64,000 nt of DNA. It comes from Prauserella_A sp040635515. Lineage in GTDB: Bacteria; Actinomycetota; Actinomycetes; Mycobacteriales; Pseudonocardiaceae. Position numbers and translations under genes: made by a program. A model generated the notes under the pieces. It was given only the letters and a program-made list of their open reading frames with translations, did not search any database and had not been told where the DNA came from. The DNA is taken from positions 248,001-312,000 of the forward strand of contig JBEYHY010000003.1 in the NCBI GenBank assembly GCA_040635515.1, read 5' to 3'. Numbering within the stretch: the first letter of the stretch is position 1; every line of letters starts with the position of its first letter. Positions 27,060 through 37,000 of the stretch are shown piece after piece.

Positions 27060-30000
27060 CTACTCGCCTTCGAGATCCCCTTCGATACGGAGGTACACGG
27101 CGCGCATCTTGTCGAGCAACTCGGCGTCCGGTTCGGCCCACAGCCCGCGGTTGACGGCTTCGTCGAGCCGTTCGATGATGCCGCGCAACGCCCACGGGTT
27201 GGCCTGTGCGAGGAACTCCTGGTTTTCCTTGTCCAGTACGTAGGACTCGGTGAGCTGCTCGTACATCCAGTCCTGCACGACCCCCGCCGTCGCGTCGAAC
27301 CCGAAGAGGTAATCGACGGTCGCGGCGAGTTCGAACGCTCCCTTGTAGCCGTGCTTGCGCATGGCGGCCAGCCACCTGGGGTTGACGACGCGGGCACGGA
27401 ACACCCGGGTGGTCTCCTCGCCGAGCGTGCGGGTGCGCACGGCGTCGGGGCTGGTGCTGTCACCGACGTAGGAGGTGGGCGCGGTTCCGGTGAGTGCGCG
27501 CACTGTGGCGATCATGCCGCCGTGGTACTGGAAATAGTCGTCGGAGTCGGCGATGTCGTGTTCGCGGGTGTCGGTGTTCTTCGCGGCGACCACGATGCGC
27601 CGGTAGGAGTTCTCCATGTCCGTGCGGGCCGGTGCGCCGTCGAGGTCGCGGCCGTAGGCGTAGCCGCCCCACACGGCGTAGACCTCGGCGAGGTCGGAGT
27701 CGTCTCGCCAGTTGCCGGAATCCATCAGGGGCAGGAGTCCCGCGCCGTAACTGCCCGGTTTGGAACCGAAGATGCGGGTGGTCGCCCTGCGTTCGTCGCC
27801 GTGCGAGGCGAGGTCGTCGCGCACGTGGGCGCGCACGAAGTTCGACTCCTCCGGCTCGTCGAGGCCCGCGACCAGCCGCACCGCGTCGTCGAGCAGGTCG
27901 ATGACATGACCGAAGGCATCCCGGAAGAAGCCGCTGATCCGCACGGTCACGTCGATGCGGGGCCTGCCGAGTTCGGAGAGCGGGATGGCCTCGATGCCGG
28001 TGACCCTGCGCGAGGCCTCGTCCCACACCGGCCGGACGCCGAGAAGCGCGAGTACCTCCGCGGCGTCGTCGCCCGAGGTGCGCATCGCCGAGGTACCCCA
28101 CACCGAGAGGCCGACGGAGCGGGGCCAGTCGCCGGTGTCCTCGCGGTAGCGGCTCAGCAGCGAGTCGGCGAGTGCCTGTCCCGTCTCCCACGCCAGCCTG
28201 CTCGGAATCGCCTTGGGGTCGACGGTGTAGAAGTTGCGGCCGGTCGGCAGGACGTTGACGAGTCCGCGCAGCGGCGAACCGCTGGGGCCCGCCGGGACAT
28301 AGCCGCCGTCGAGCGCGTGCAGTACCGAGGTGAGTTCCGCGTTCGTCCCGGCCAGCCGCGGCACGATCTCCTCGGCGGCGAACCGGAGCACGGGCACCGC
28401 CGCGGGAGCGTCCGCGCATACCTTCTCGACGGCTGCGGTGTCCCAGCCGTTGTCCTCCATGGCGACCACGAGGTCGCGGGCCCTCTGCTCGATGGCGTCC
28501 ACTTCGGACAGTGCGGCGTTATCGGTGAGCCCGAGCGCGGTGCGCAGTCCCGCGACGGCTCCCTGTTTGCCACCCCAGATCTGCTGGGCGCGCAGCATCG
28601 CGAGGACGAGGTTGACGCGCGCCTCGCCGGAAGGCGCTTCGCCGAGGATGTGCAGCCCGTCGCGGATCTGCGCGTCCTTCACCTCGCACAGCCAGCCGTC
28701 GATGTGCAGCAGGAAGTCGTCGAATTCCGCGTCGTGCGGCCGCTGCTCGACACCGAGGTCGTGGTCGAGTTTCGCGGCCTGCACCAGTGTCCAGATCTGC
28801 TGCCGGATGGCGGGCAGCTTGGCCGGGTCCATGGCGGCGATGTTGGCGTGCTCGTCGAGCAGCTGTTCGAGGCGTGCGAGGTCGCCGTAACTTTCCGCCC
28901 TTGCCATGGGCGGAATGAGGTGGTCGACGATCGTGGCGTGCGCCCTGCGTTTGGCCTGCGCGCCCTCACCGGGGTCGTTGACGAGGAACGGGTAGATCAG
29001 CGGCAGGTTGCCGAGCACGGCATCGGGTGCACAGGATGCCGACAGCCCCGCCGTCTTGCCCGGCAGCCATTCCAGCGATCCGTGCTTGCCGAGGTGCACC
29101 ACCGCGTGCGCGCCGAATTCCTCTTCGAGCCACCGGTAGGCGGCGAGATAGTGATGGCTCGGCGGCAGGTCGGGGTTGTGGTAGATCGCGACGGGGTTCT
29201 CGCCGAACCCGCGTGGCGGCTGGATCATCAGCACCACGTTGCCCGCGCGCAGAGCCGCCAGCACGATGTCACCGTCACCGTCACCGTCACCGTCACCGTC
29301 ACCGGAGCGGTCGACGTAGAGGTCGCCGGGAGGCGGCCCCCAGTGTTCGACCATGTCTTCCCGCAGGTCGTCGGGAAGCGCGGCGAACCACTGCCGGTAG
29401 CGGGAGGCGGGGACGCGGATCGGGTTGCCGGAAAGGTGTTGCTCGGTGAGCCATTCCGGATCCTGGCCACCCGCTTCGATGAGCGCGTGGATCAGCGCGT
29501 CACCGTCGGGCTGGTCGGTGCCTGTCGGTACGACGCCGGGGAATGCGTCCTCGCCGAGGTCGTAACCGAGGTCGCGCATGGCGCGAAGCAGCTTGACCGC
29601 GGAGGCGGGCGTGTCGAGACCGACGGCGTTGCCCACGCGCGAGTGCTTGGTGGGGTAGGCCGACAGCATCAGCACGATCTTGCGGTCGCGGGCAGGGGTG
29701 TGCCGCAACCTGGCGTGGGCGAGCGCGATCCCCGCCACGCGGGATGCCCGCTCGGCGTCGGGAACGTAGCGGGGAAGGCCGTCGGCGTCGAATTCCTTGA
29801 AGGAGAACGGGACCGTGATGAGCCTGCCGTCGAATTCGGGGACGGCCATCTGGTTGCCGGCGTCCATGGGCGAGAGGCCCTCGTCGTTGCCGAGCCAGGT
29901 TTCCCTGTCACTGGTCAGGCACAGCGCTTGCAGCGTCGGTACGTCGAGCGCGGCGAGTTCGGCGACGTCCCAGGATTCGTCGTCACCGCCCGCGCCCGCT

Positions 30001-30665
30001 TCCGATGGCCGGGTTCCTCCCGCGGCCAGCACGGTCACCAGCAGCGCGTCCGCCTTGCGCAGTTCGGCCAGCATGGCCGGTTCGCGGGAGCGAAGCGAGG
30101 CACAGTACACCGGCAGTGCGCGCCCGCCCGCCGCCTCGATCCGCTCGGCGAGGGTTTCCACGAACGCGGTGTTGCCGGACAGATGGTGTGCCCGGTAGTA
30201 GAGGATCGCGATCGTCGGTCCCTCGGCGCCGGGGTTTTGCGGGCGCTCCAGCACTCCCCACGAAGGTTGTTCGACGGGTTGCTCGAAACCCTGGCCGGTC
30301 AGCAGCAGCGTGTCGGAGAGGAACCGGTGGAGCTGGGCGAGGTTGTCCGGGCCACCGTGAGCGAGGTAGGCGTGTGCCTCACCCGCGATGCCAGCGGGCA
30401 CGGTCGACAGCGCCATCAGTTCGGCGTCGGGGGTTTGCTCGCCGCCGAGTACGACGACGTGCGCGCCGCTGTCGCGGACCAGCCGCAGCCCTTCGGCCCA
30501 CGTGCGTTCGGTTCCCAGAATGCGGACGACCACGACGGTGGCACCCGTCAGCAGGCCCGGCAGGTCGGCGAGGTCGAGCCGCGACGGGTTGGCCAGCCGG
30601 TAATCGGCGGCGCTCGCCTTGGCACTCAGCAAATCGGTGTCCGACGTGGACAGCAGCAAGATCAC
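27060..30665 (-). CDS. cobN: Cobaltochelatase subunit CobN
   Basis: 1201 aa, normal for the large, BchH-like subunit. It contains MILLLSTSDTDLLSAKASAA at the N-terminus, AILYYRAHHLSGNTAFVETL, VLMLSAYPTKHSRVGNAVGL, HLGKHGSLEWLPGKTAGLSA and, near the end, NVLPTGRNFYTVDPKAIPSR and YGEE-type segments such as FHGG-like YQYHGG. CobN binds hydrogenobyrinic acid a,c-diamide and inserts cobalt with ATP-driving I/D subunits, here probably the ChlI/ChlD fusion at 41362. A Gly-Asp repeat near residues 455-467 is unusual. It is divergent from cobG, 87 bp apart. Confidence 0.95.
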   Translation of the reverse strand: MILLLSTSDTDLLSAKASAADYRLANPSRLDLADLPGLLTGATVVVVRILGTERTWAEGLRLVRDSGAHVVVLGGEQTPDAELMALSTVPAGIAGEAHAYLAHGGPDNLAQLHRFLSDTLLLTGQGFEQPVEQPSWGVLERPQNPGAEGPTIAILYYRAHHLSGNTAFVETLAERIEAAGGRALPVYCASLRSREPAMLAELRKADALLVTVLAAGGTRPSEAGAGGDDESWDVAELAALDVPTLQALCLTSDRETWLGNDEGLSPMDAGNQMAVPEFDGRLITVPFSFKEFDADGLPRYVPDAERASRVAGIALAHARLRHTPARDRKIVLMLSAYPTKHSRVGNAVGLDTPASAVKLLRAMRDLGYDLGEDAFPGVVPTGTDQPDGDALIHALIEAGGQDPEWLTEQHLSGNPIRVPASRYRQWFAALPDDLREDMVEHWGPPPGDLYVDRSGDGDGDGDGDGDIVLAALRAGNVVLMIQPPRGFGENPVAIYHNPDLPPSHHYLAAYRWLEEEFGAHAVVHLGKHGSLEWLPGKTAGLSASCAPDAVLGNLPLIYPFLVNDPGEGAQAKRRAHATIVDHLIPPMARAESYGDLARLEQLLDEHANIAAMDPAKLPAIRQQIWTLVQAAKLDHDLGVEQRPHDAEFDDFLLHIDGWLCEVKDAQIRDGLHILGEAPSGEARVNLVLAMLRAQQIWGGKQGAVAGLRTALGLTDNAALSEVDAIEQRARDLVVAMEDNGWDTAAVEKVCADAPAAVPVLRFAAEEIVPRLAGTNAELTSVLHALDGGYVPAGPSGSPLRGLVNVLPTGRNFYTVDPKAIPSRLAWETGQALADSLLSRYREDTGDWPRSVGLSVWGTSAMRTSGDDAAEVLALLGVRPVWDEASRRVTGIEAIPLSELGRPRIDVTVRISGFFRDAFGHVIDLLDDAVRLVAGLDEPEESNFVRAHVRDDLASHGDERRATTRIFGSKPGSYGAGLLPLMDSGNWRDDSDLAEVYAVWGGYAYGRDLDGAPARTDMENSYRRIVVAAKNTDTREHDIADSDDYFQYHGGMIATVRALTGTAPTSYVGDSTSPDAVRTRTLGEETTRVFRARVVNPRWLAAMRKHGYKGAFELAATVDYLFGFDATAGVVQDWMYEQLTESYVLDKENQEFLAQANPWALRGIIERLDEAVNRGLWAEPDAELLDKMRAVYLRIEGDLEGE
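29271..29300. repeat. Hexanucleotide microsatellite (five ACCGTC units) inside cobN
   Basis: Five perfect ACCGTC copies are flanked by near-copies. On the coding strand they encode a (Gly-Asp) run of about six pairs in a surface-type loop between conserved CobN blocks. The unit is six bases, so copy-number change would lengthen or shorten the loop by two residues without shifting the frame. Confidence 0.9.
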
Positions 30666-30752
30666 GGGAACCCTCCTTGTCGTTCACTCTCCGTGCCAGG
30701 GGGTCGCCGCGTCAAGGTGATCCGAAGGGAGGCCACCTCCTACAGTGGGAGC

Positions 30753-31883
30753 GTGCCAGGGTCTCCGCCGGTTTCCGCTCGCGTCCACGCCGACGTGTGT
30801 CCTGGCGTTTTCGCTACGCATCCCGCGAAGGACGGGCTGCTCGCGCGGGTCCGGTTGCCAGGAGGCGCCTTGAGTGCGGCGCAGGCGATCGCGGTCGCGG
30901 AGTGCGCGGAAACCCTTGGTGACGGTGCGATCCATCTCACGTCCCGAGCGAACCTCCAACTACGCGCCGTACGCGACAAGGGGGAACTCGTCGCCGCGTT
31001 GTCAGGCGCGGGGCTGCTGCCGAAGCCGAGCCACGAGCGGGTTCGCAACATCCTTGCTTCGCCGCTGTCGGGCCTGTCCGGCGGCCGGACCGACATCAGG
31101 CCGCTCGTCGCCGCACTCGACCGGACGCTGTGCGCGACGCCGGAGCTCGCGTCGCTGCCGGGCAGGTTCCTCTTCGCCGTCGACGACGGAAGGGGCGACG
31201 TAGCGGGTGAGGGCGCCGATGTCGCGTGGCTGGCGATCACGGCGGACTCGGGTGCGCTGCTGCTGGCGGGCTCCGACACCGGAGTGCGGGTTCCGATGGG
31301 AGAAGCCGCCGCCACGCTCATCGCACTCGCGGTGGCTTTCCAGCGGATCCGCGGCACCGCGTGGCGGATGAGGGAGCTCGACCCGGGGACCCGCATGGCG
31401 CTCGCCGGTACCGGAACGGCCGAACCACTGCCGCGAGCGGAAAACCGGCCGCACATCGGCGAGCACGACGAGGTCGTGGTGGCCGCGCCGGTGCTCGGCA
31501 CGTTGTCATCCGGGCAGTTACGCGTGCTCGGCGGGCGCGGCGCCCTCGTGGTGACCCCGTGGCGCACGCTTGTGTTGTCGCGGGAACAGGCCGATGCGGT
31601 GGAAGGGCTGATCACCGATTCCTCGGCCGCCATGGCGGGGGTCAGTGCGTGCGCCGGAACCCCGGGTTGCGCCAGGTCGCTCGCCGACGTGCGGGCCGAC
31701 GCTTCGCTGCTGAGCGAACGAGGAACAGGCGAACGGCGCGTGCATTTCTCCGGGTGCGAGCGCCGATGCGGGCGCCCTTCCGGCGAGCACGCCGACGTAC
31801 TCGCGGAGCGGGAAGGGTACCGGGTCGACGGTACGTGGGTGGCGACCAGCAATCTCGCCGTGACCTTGAGAGGACGACAGTGA
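30753..31883 (+). CDS. cobG: Precorrin-3B synthase CobG
   Basis: 376 aa from GTG at 30753. It is a nitrite/sulfite reductase-like ferredoxin fold with HLTSRANLQLRAVRDKGELV (the substrate arm) and Fe-S cysteines in CAGTPGCARSLADVRADASL and HFSGCERRCGRP. CobG uses O2 and an Fe-S/Fe centre to hydroxylate precorrin-3A to precorrin-3B, the oxygen-dependent route. The stop overlaps the cobH start (GTGA). The frame stays open far upstream, antisense to cobN, which is a GC artefact. Confidence 0.9.
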   Translation: MPGSPPVSARVHADVCPGVFATHPAKDGLLARVRLPGGALSAAQAIAVAECAETLGDGAIHLTSRANLQLRAVRDKGELVAALSGAGLLPKPSHERVRNILASPLSGLSGGRTDIRPLVAALDRTLCATPELASLPGRFLFAVDDGRGDVAGEGADVAWLAITADSGALLLAGSDTGVRVPMGEAAATLIALAVAFQRIRGTAWRMRELDPGTRMALAGTGTAEPLPRAENRPHIGEHDEVVVAAPVLGTLSSGQLRVLGGRGALVVTPWRTLVLSREQADAVEGLITDSSAAMAGVSACAGTPGCARSLADVRADASLLSERGTGERRVHFSGCERRCGRPSGEHADVLAEREGYRVDGTWVATSNLAVTLRGRQ

Positions 31884-32506
31884 CCGATTACATCAGGGAC
31901 GGCGGGGAGATCTACCGTCACTCGTTCGCCACCATCAGGGCGGAGGCGGACCTCGCGATCCTTCCCGACGACGTCGCCGGCGTCGCGGTGCGGATGATTC
32001 ATGCGTGCGGAATGGTCGATCTGGCCGGCGACCTCGCCTACACGCTGGACGTCGTTGAGGCGGGCCGGGCGGCGCTCGAAGCGGGAGCCCCGGTGTTGTG
32101 TGATGCCAGCATGATCGCGAGCGGCATCACCCGCAAGCGTTTGCCCTCAGACAACGAGGTGTTGTGCACGTTGTCCGACGACCGCGTGCCCGCGCTGGCC
32201 GAACGACTCGGCACCACGCGTTCGGCCGCCGCACTCGACCTGTGGGGGGACCGGCTTGCCGGTTCGGTCGTCGCGATCGGCAATGCGCCCACCGCGTTGT
32301 TCCGCCTTTTCGAGCTGCTCGCCGAAGGGGCCGGGGTCCCGGCCGCGATCATCGGCGTCCCGGTCGGTTTCGTCGGCGCGGTCGAATCCAAGGAGCTGCT
32401 GATCGAGCGCGCGCCCGCGCCTTACCTGACCGTGCGAGGCAGAAGAGGCGGCAGCGCGCTCGCCGTCGCCGCCGTCAACGCGATCGCCACCGTGGAGGAA
32501 CTGTGA
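31880..32506 (+). CDS. cobH: Precorrin-8X methylmutase CobH
   Basis: 208 aa from GTG at 31880. The family N-terminus YIRDGGEIYRHSFATIRAEA has the catalytic His in IYRHSF. VAVRMIHACGMVDLAGDLAY and GAPVLCDASMIASGI follow, then IGNAPTALFRLFELLAEGAG and IIGVPVGFVGAVESKELLIE. It moves the C11 methyl to C12, converting precorrin-8X to hydrogenobyrinate. It is translationally coupled to cobG upstream and cobIJ downstream by 4-bp overlaps. Confidence 0.95.
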   Translation: MTDYIRDGGEIYRHSFATIRAEADLAILPDDVAGVAVRMIHACGMVDLAGDLAYTLDVVEAGRAALEAGAPVLCDASMIASGITRKRLPSDNEVLCTLSDDRVPALAERLGTTRSAAALDLWGDRLAGSVVAIGNAPTALFRLFELLAEGAGVPAAIIGVPVGFVGAVESKELLIERAPAPYLTVRGRRGGSALAVAAVNAIATVEEL

Positions 32507-34023
32507 GCACGGGCGTGCTGTACGGGGTGGGGCTGGGGCCCGGCGATCCCGAACTGGTGACGGTCAAGGCGGCGAAACTCATCGGTGAGGCCGGTGTGAT
32601 CGCCTACCACTGCGCGCGGCACGGCCGCAGCATCGCCAGGTCCGTCGCGGAGCCCTACCTCAGGGAGGGGCAGCTCGAAGAGCGGCTGATGTATCCGGTG
32701 ACCACCGAAACCACCAGCCACCCCGGCGGCTACGAGGGCGCGATCGCCGAGTTCTACGAGCTTTCCGCGAAACGGCTCGCCGAACATCTCGACGCGGGCC
32801 GCGATGTCGTGCTGCTGTGCGAGGGCGATCCGTTCTTCTACGGCTCCTACATGTACATGCACGAGCGGTTGTGCGACCGGTACGAGGCGCACGTCGTTCC
32901 CGGCGTGACGTCGGTCAGCGCGGCCTCTGCCGTACTCGGCAGGCCGCTCGTGCAGCGCGACGAGGTCCTGACGGTGTTGCCCGCGACGCTGCCGGCACCG
33001 GAACTGGCTCGCAGGCTCGCTGACACCGATGCCGCCGCCGTGCTCAAACTCGGCCGCACGTTCGGCGCCGTGCACGAGGCGATGACCGAGTCGGGAAGGC
33101 TGGCCGAGGCGAGCTACGTCGAGCGGGCGACCTGGTCGGCACAGCGGATCGAGCCGCTGGCCGACGTCGATCCCGGTTCGGTGCCCTACTTCTCGGTCGC
33201 CGTCGTGCCGAGTCCCGCCTACGCGGCCCGTGCGGCGGCCCCCTCCGTCGAGGCGGAGCCGGGCAAGCGGGCGGTGAGCCAGGGCGCGGTCACGGTCGTC
33301 GGCCTGGGCCCCGCCGGGGCGCACTGGCTGACCCCTGAGGCCGAACACGCGCTCGCCGGGGCCGACCACCTCGTCGGCTATGGCCCCTACCTCGCGAAGG
33401 TCCCGCAGCGGCAGGGGCAACGCAGGCACGCCTCCGGCAACAGGGTGGAGGCCGAGCGGGCCGTCGAGGCACTGGAGCTGGCCAGGAACGGAAGTTCGGT
33501 CGCCGTGGTTTCCTCCGGTGATCCCGGGGTGTTCGCGATGGCGTCGGCGGTCCTCGAACAGGCGGAGGCACCCGCGTTCGCGGCGATCCCGGTGCGAGTA
33601 CTACCAGGGGTGACCGCCGCGCAGGCGGCCGCGTCGCGAGTCGGCGCACCGCTCGGCCACGACTACTGTGCACTGTCCCTTTCGGACCGGCTCAAGCCGT
33701 GGGAGGTGATCGAGCGCAGGCTCACCGCGGCAGGTGAGGCCGACCTCGTGCTCGCCATCTACAACCCGGCCTCGCGCAGCCGTACCACTCAGCTTGCCGC
33801 CGCGCGTGACCTCTTGCTGCGCCACCGGGCGAGCGAGACGCCCGTTGTCATAGCGCGAGACATCGGTGGCGACGAGGAATCCGTGCGTGTCGACACCCTC
33901 GGCGGGTTCGATCCGGCCACAGTGGACATGCGGTGCCTGCTCATCGTCGGCTCGTCCCGGACGAGGGTCCGGCGGCAACCGGACGGCACCCCGTTCGTGT
34001 GGACTCCCCGCAACTACACCTAG
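32503..34023 (+). CDS. cobIJ: Fused precorrin-2 C20-methyltransferase / precorrin-3B C17-methyltransferase (CobIJ)
   Basis: 506 aa with two tetrapyrrole methylase domains. The first (residues 1 to about 240) begins LYGVGLGPGDPELVTVKAAK and has VVLLCEGDPFFYGSYMYMHE, as in CobI. The second begins VTVVGLGPAGAHWLTPEAEH and has VVSSGDPGVFAMASAVLEQA and YNPASRSRTTQLAAARDLLL, as in CobJ. Both use SAM; CobI methylates C20 before CobG acts and CobJ methylates C17 with ring contraction after it. The fusion is common in actinobacteria. It ends 5 bp from the convergent emb gene. Confidence 0.95.
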   Translation: MSTGVLYGVGLGPGDPELVTVKAAKLIGEAGVIAYHCARHGRSIARSVAEPYLREGQLEERLMYPVTTETTSHPGGYEGAIAEFYELSAKRLAEHLDAGRDVVLLCEGDPFFYGSYMYMHERLCDRYEAHVVPGVTSVSAASAVLGRPLVQRDEVLTVLPATLPAPELARRLADTDAAAVLKLGRTFGAVHEAMTESGRLAEASYVERATWSAQRIEPLADVDPGSVPYFSVAVVPSPAYAARAAAPSVEAEPGKRAVSQGAVTVVGLGPAGAHWLTPEAEHALAGADHLVGYGPYLAKVPQRQGQRRHASGNRVEAERAVEALELARNGSSVAVVSSGDPGVFAMASAVLEQAEAPAFAAIPVRVLPGVTAAQAAASRVGAPLGHDYCALSLSDRLKPWEVIERRLTAAGEADLVLAIYNPASRSRTTQLAAARDLLLRHRASETPVVIARDIGGDEESVRVDTLGGFDPATVDMRCLLIVGSSRTRVRRQPDGTPFVWTPRNYT

Positions 34024-34028
34024 GCGGC

Positions 34029-37000
34029 TCAGCGGGTGGGCTGTGAACCGTCCGGCTGCTGCGGTCCCGGACCCGGTGACCACCAGCCGGGCCGCACTTC
34101 CTGCCCGCGCACGACGGTGGGAGCGTTGCCCTCGGTGTAGGGCTCGACTTCTTCGAGGGTGCCCCAGATCTGTCCCGGCGCGCCCTTGAGGTAGCTCGGC
34201 ACCTCGGGCTGGTTTGCCAGTTCCTCCAGGATGCCGTTCGGGCCACCGGCCTTGTTGTCGGCCCAGTCGCCTTCGGTGGCCAGCTCGTTGGCCGTGATGT
34301 GGTAGGCGGGCACCTCGGCGATCCCGTCGGTGACCTTCATCGGGTTCAGGCACGGGTACACGAACGATGTCGGCCAGTCCATGTAGACCGGTTCGTCGCC
34401 GACCCGCTCGGTGAGCGTGGTGAACGTCGGCACCCTCGGCGCCGTCGCGGCGACCCAGCCCTCCTGGGTGAGGTCGTTGTCCTCGGCCACGATCCGGGCC
34501 GCCGTCGCGTTCGCGGGCACCTCGTCGAGGTTGAGCCGGACATCGACCCATTCGTCGGTGCCCGCACCCGGTTCGAGCACGGGCGCACTTCTGACGATCT
34601 TGATGCCCTCCGGCGTCGGTTCCCCGTACTGCACGGCGACCTTCGTCGCCTTGCCCTCAGGCGACCGGACGGCCGTGACGAGCTGCCCGCCCTCGGGGCG
34701 TTCTCCGAGGCCGTACCACTCGCTGCGCAGCCTGCCGGTCGGGTTGGCCGTCTCGTTGTAGCTGCTCCACATCGGAACAGAATCGGGGGTGAAACCGTGG
34801 GGTGGCCCCGCGATCGGGTCGCCGGAAATCATCGGCCGGTCGTGGAACCCGACCTGGGTCGGCTCGTTGCCCTCCTGCCTTGACGGCAGGCTGCCCGGCC
34901 TGCCGGGGGTTTCGGCGTCGGCGACCGTCCGTTGCTCGGCGGCGGGCAGTGGCACCAGCATGCTCGAAACGGGATCGCGCTCGACCATGACGTAGTCGCC
35001 GAGCCCGCAGTTCTTGCCGAAGAGATGCGCGATGTTGGCCGCGCCGAGGCTGTAGCTCTCGCGTTGCTTGTGGATGGCCTTGGCCATGCTGCCGAACTCG
35101 GTGATCGCCACGAGCCCGCAGATCACCACGATGGCGAGCGAACCGCGCCACAGCGCGAGCCCCCTGCGTTCCGGCAGCGGGCCCGGAAGTCCCGGCCGCT
35201 GGGCCTTGATGTTCTCCAGGAACGCGATGACGGCGGCGATCGCGGCGGCGAACAGCAGCAATGTGGACAGTCGGATGCCGAGTATCTCCGGTGGCATGTT
35301 CCACCACGGCACACCGATGGCCGAGACGAACCAGTACGCGTTGGGCCCGGTCGCCGCGAGCGCGGCCACGACGAGCAGGCCGGACACGAACGCCGCTCTG
35401 TTGCGTTTGGACCTGAGCACGGAACCGCTCGTCGCGAGCGCCGTCAGCGCGGCCATCGCGGCACCGACCGCAGCGAAGGCGCCGAAGTGGTGGGTCCACT
35501 TCGTCGGGGTCAGCGCCATCAGCAGGAAGAACAGCGCGACCGTGCCGATGAGCCTCCGGCTCGGTCCCAGCGCCGCGCCGGGAATGCGGCCCCTGCGCAG
35601 CAGCACCACGACACAGGCGCCCACGCACAGCAGAAGCAGCAGCACGGGGAACCGCCTCGAAGCGGAACCGTCGACAGTGGAGCTGAACAGTTGCTGATAC
35701 CTGAGCAGTTCCTGGAACCAGGAGAGACTGGGGCCGACCTCGTTGCGCAGCCTGGTGGCCTCGCTGACCGTGGCATACGTCTGGTCGAAGAAGATCGCGA
35801 AGAGCACCACGACGCCCGAGGCGAGGATCGGTGCGAATACGTGCGACCAGCCTTCCTTCGCCCGCTGGCGGAAGAGCTGGAACAACGGCCTTCCCGCCAC
35901 GATGAACGGCGCGACCGCGATGAGGCCCGTCGGTGTCGCGGCGAGCGTGAACGCGGCGGCGAGCAGACCGAGGCACACCGGCAGCAGGCGGCGCGTGACC
36001 AGCGCCCTTTCGACGGCGCAGATGGCCAGCAGCGAGCCGACCGCGGCGACCGGCTCGGGACGGACACCGTTGTTGTAGGGCATCCACCACACGAGGAACA
36101 CGGTCGCGGCCGCCCAGCCCGCCGCCCGCGAACGCCGGACCTCCTTGCCGAGGCGGGGCATCACCTCACGGGTGATGAGGAACCAGCTGATGACGCCGAG
36201 CAGGAAGGAGGGAAGCCTGATCCACGGCGCGACGACACTGACGTGCGCCATGGCCTGATAGACGTGATAGAACCAGCCGAACGGCGCCTCCGCGACACCG
36301 AACCACCGGTGGTAGTTCGCGAGGAACCCCGCGTCCTCCGTGACTCTGGCCATGGAGAGGATGTAGCCGTCGTCGGAGGTCACGGGTCCGATGAAGACCC
36401 ACGCGCCGAGTGCGACGATGACCGCGATGTCCCGTCCGGTCAGCCGCCACCAGCCGACCGGGGCCCAGCGCGGCGCGCGCCGCGCGACCCCCGCGTCGAG
36501 CCGGTTGACCGCGACGAGACAGCCGATGATCGCCAGTACGCCGGCGATGCCGACGGTGATCTTCAGTCCGGTCGCCGACGACTGGTACCGGGTGTCGGGC
36601 GTGATCTCGGCGGAGAGACCGCTTGCCGAGTCCTGGCCCGTGATGGCGGTGTAGATGCCGAGCACTCTCGGCCGGACGTCGCCGCTCTCCTGATACACGT
36701 CGTTGCCACCGACGGTGAGCGCGGTTTTGCCGCCGTCCGACGAAAAATGGACGTCACAGCCTTCGGCGGGCAACGGCTGGCGGGCGACCTGTTGCCCTCG
36801 GTTGTTCGCGGTGAGCAGACCGTCGTTGACCCGCAACTGCATGCCTGCCCCGTTTTCCGTCCTCGCGGAAGGAACGGTGGAGAACAGGGTCGCTTCTCCC
36901 TGCGTGCGCGCGTCGAGGCTGCGCACGGTCTCGCAGGGAATGTGCACTTGCAGGTCTTGTGCCCAATATCCGGTGAGCGGCGCGTTGACCTGTGTGGTGT

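Noticed and set aside
26589..31883. A 1764-codon rightward open frame covering ilvD's end, the antisense of cobN, and cobG
   Set aside because: Only the last 376 codons (from 30753) encode a real protein, CobG. The rest is antisense to cobN and stays open because of GC-rich codon usage.
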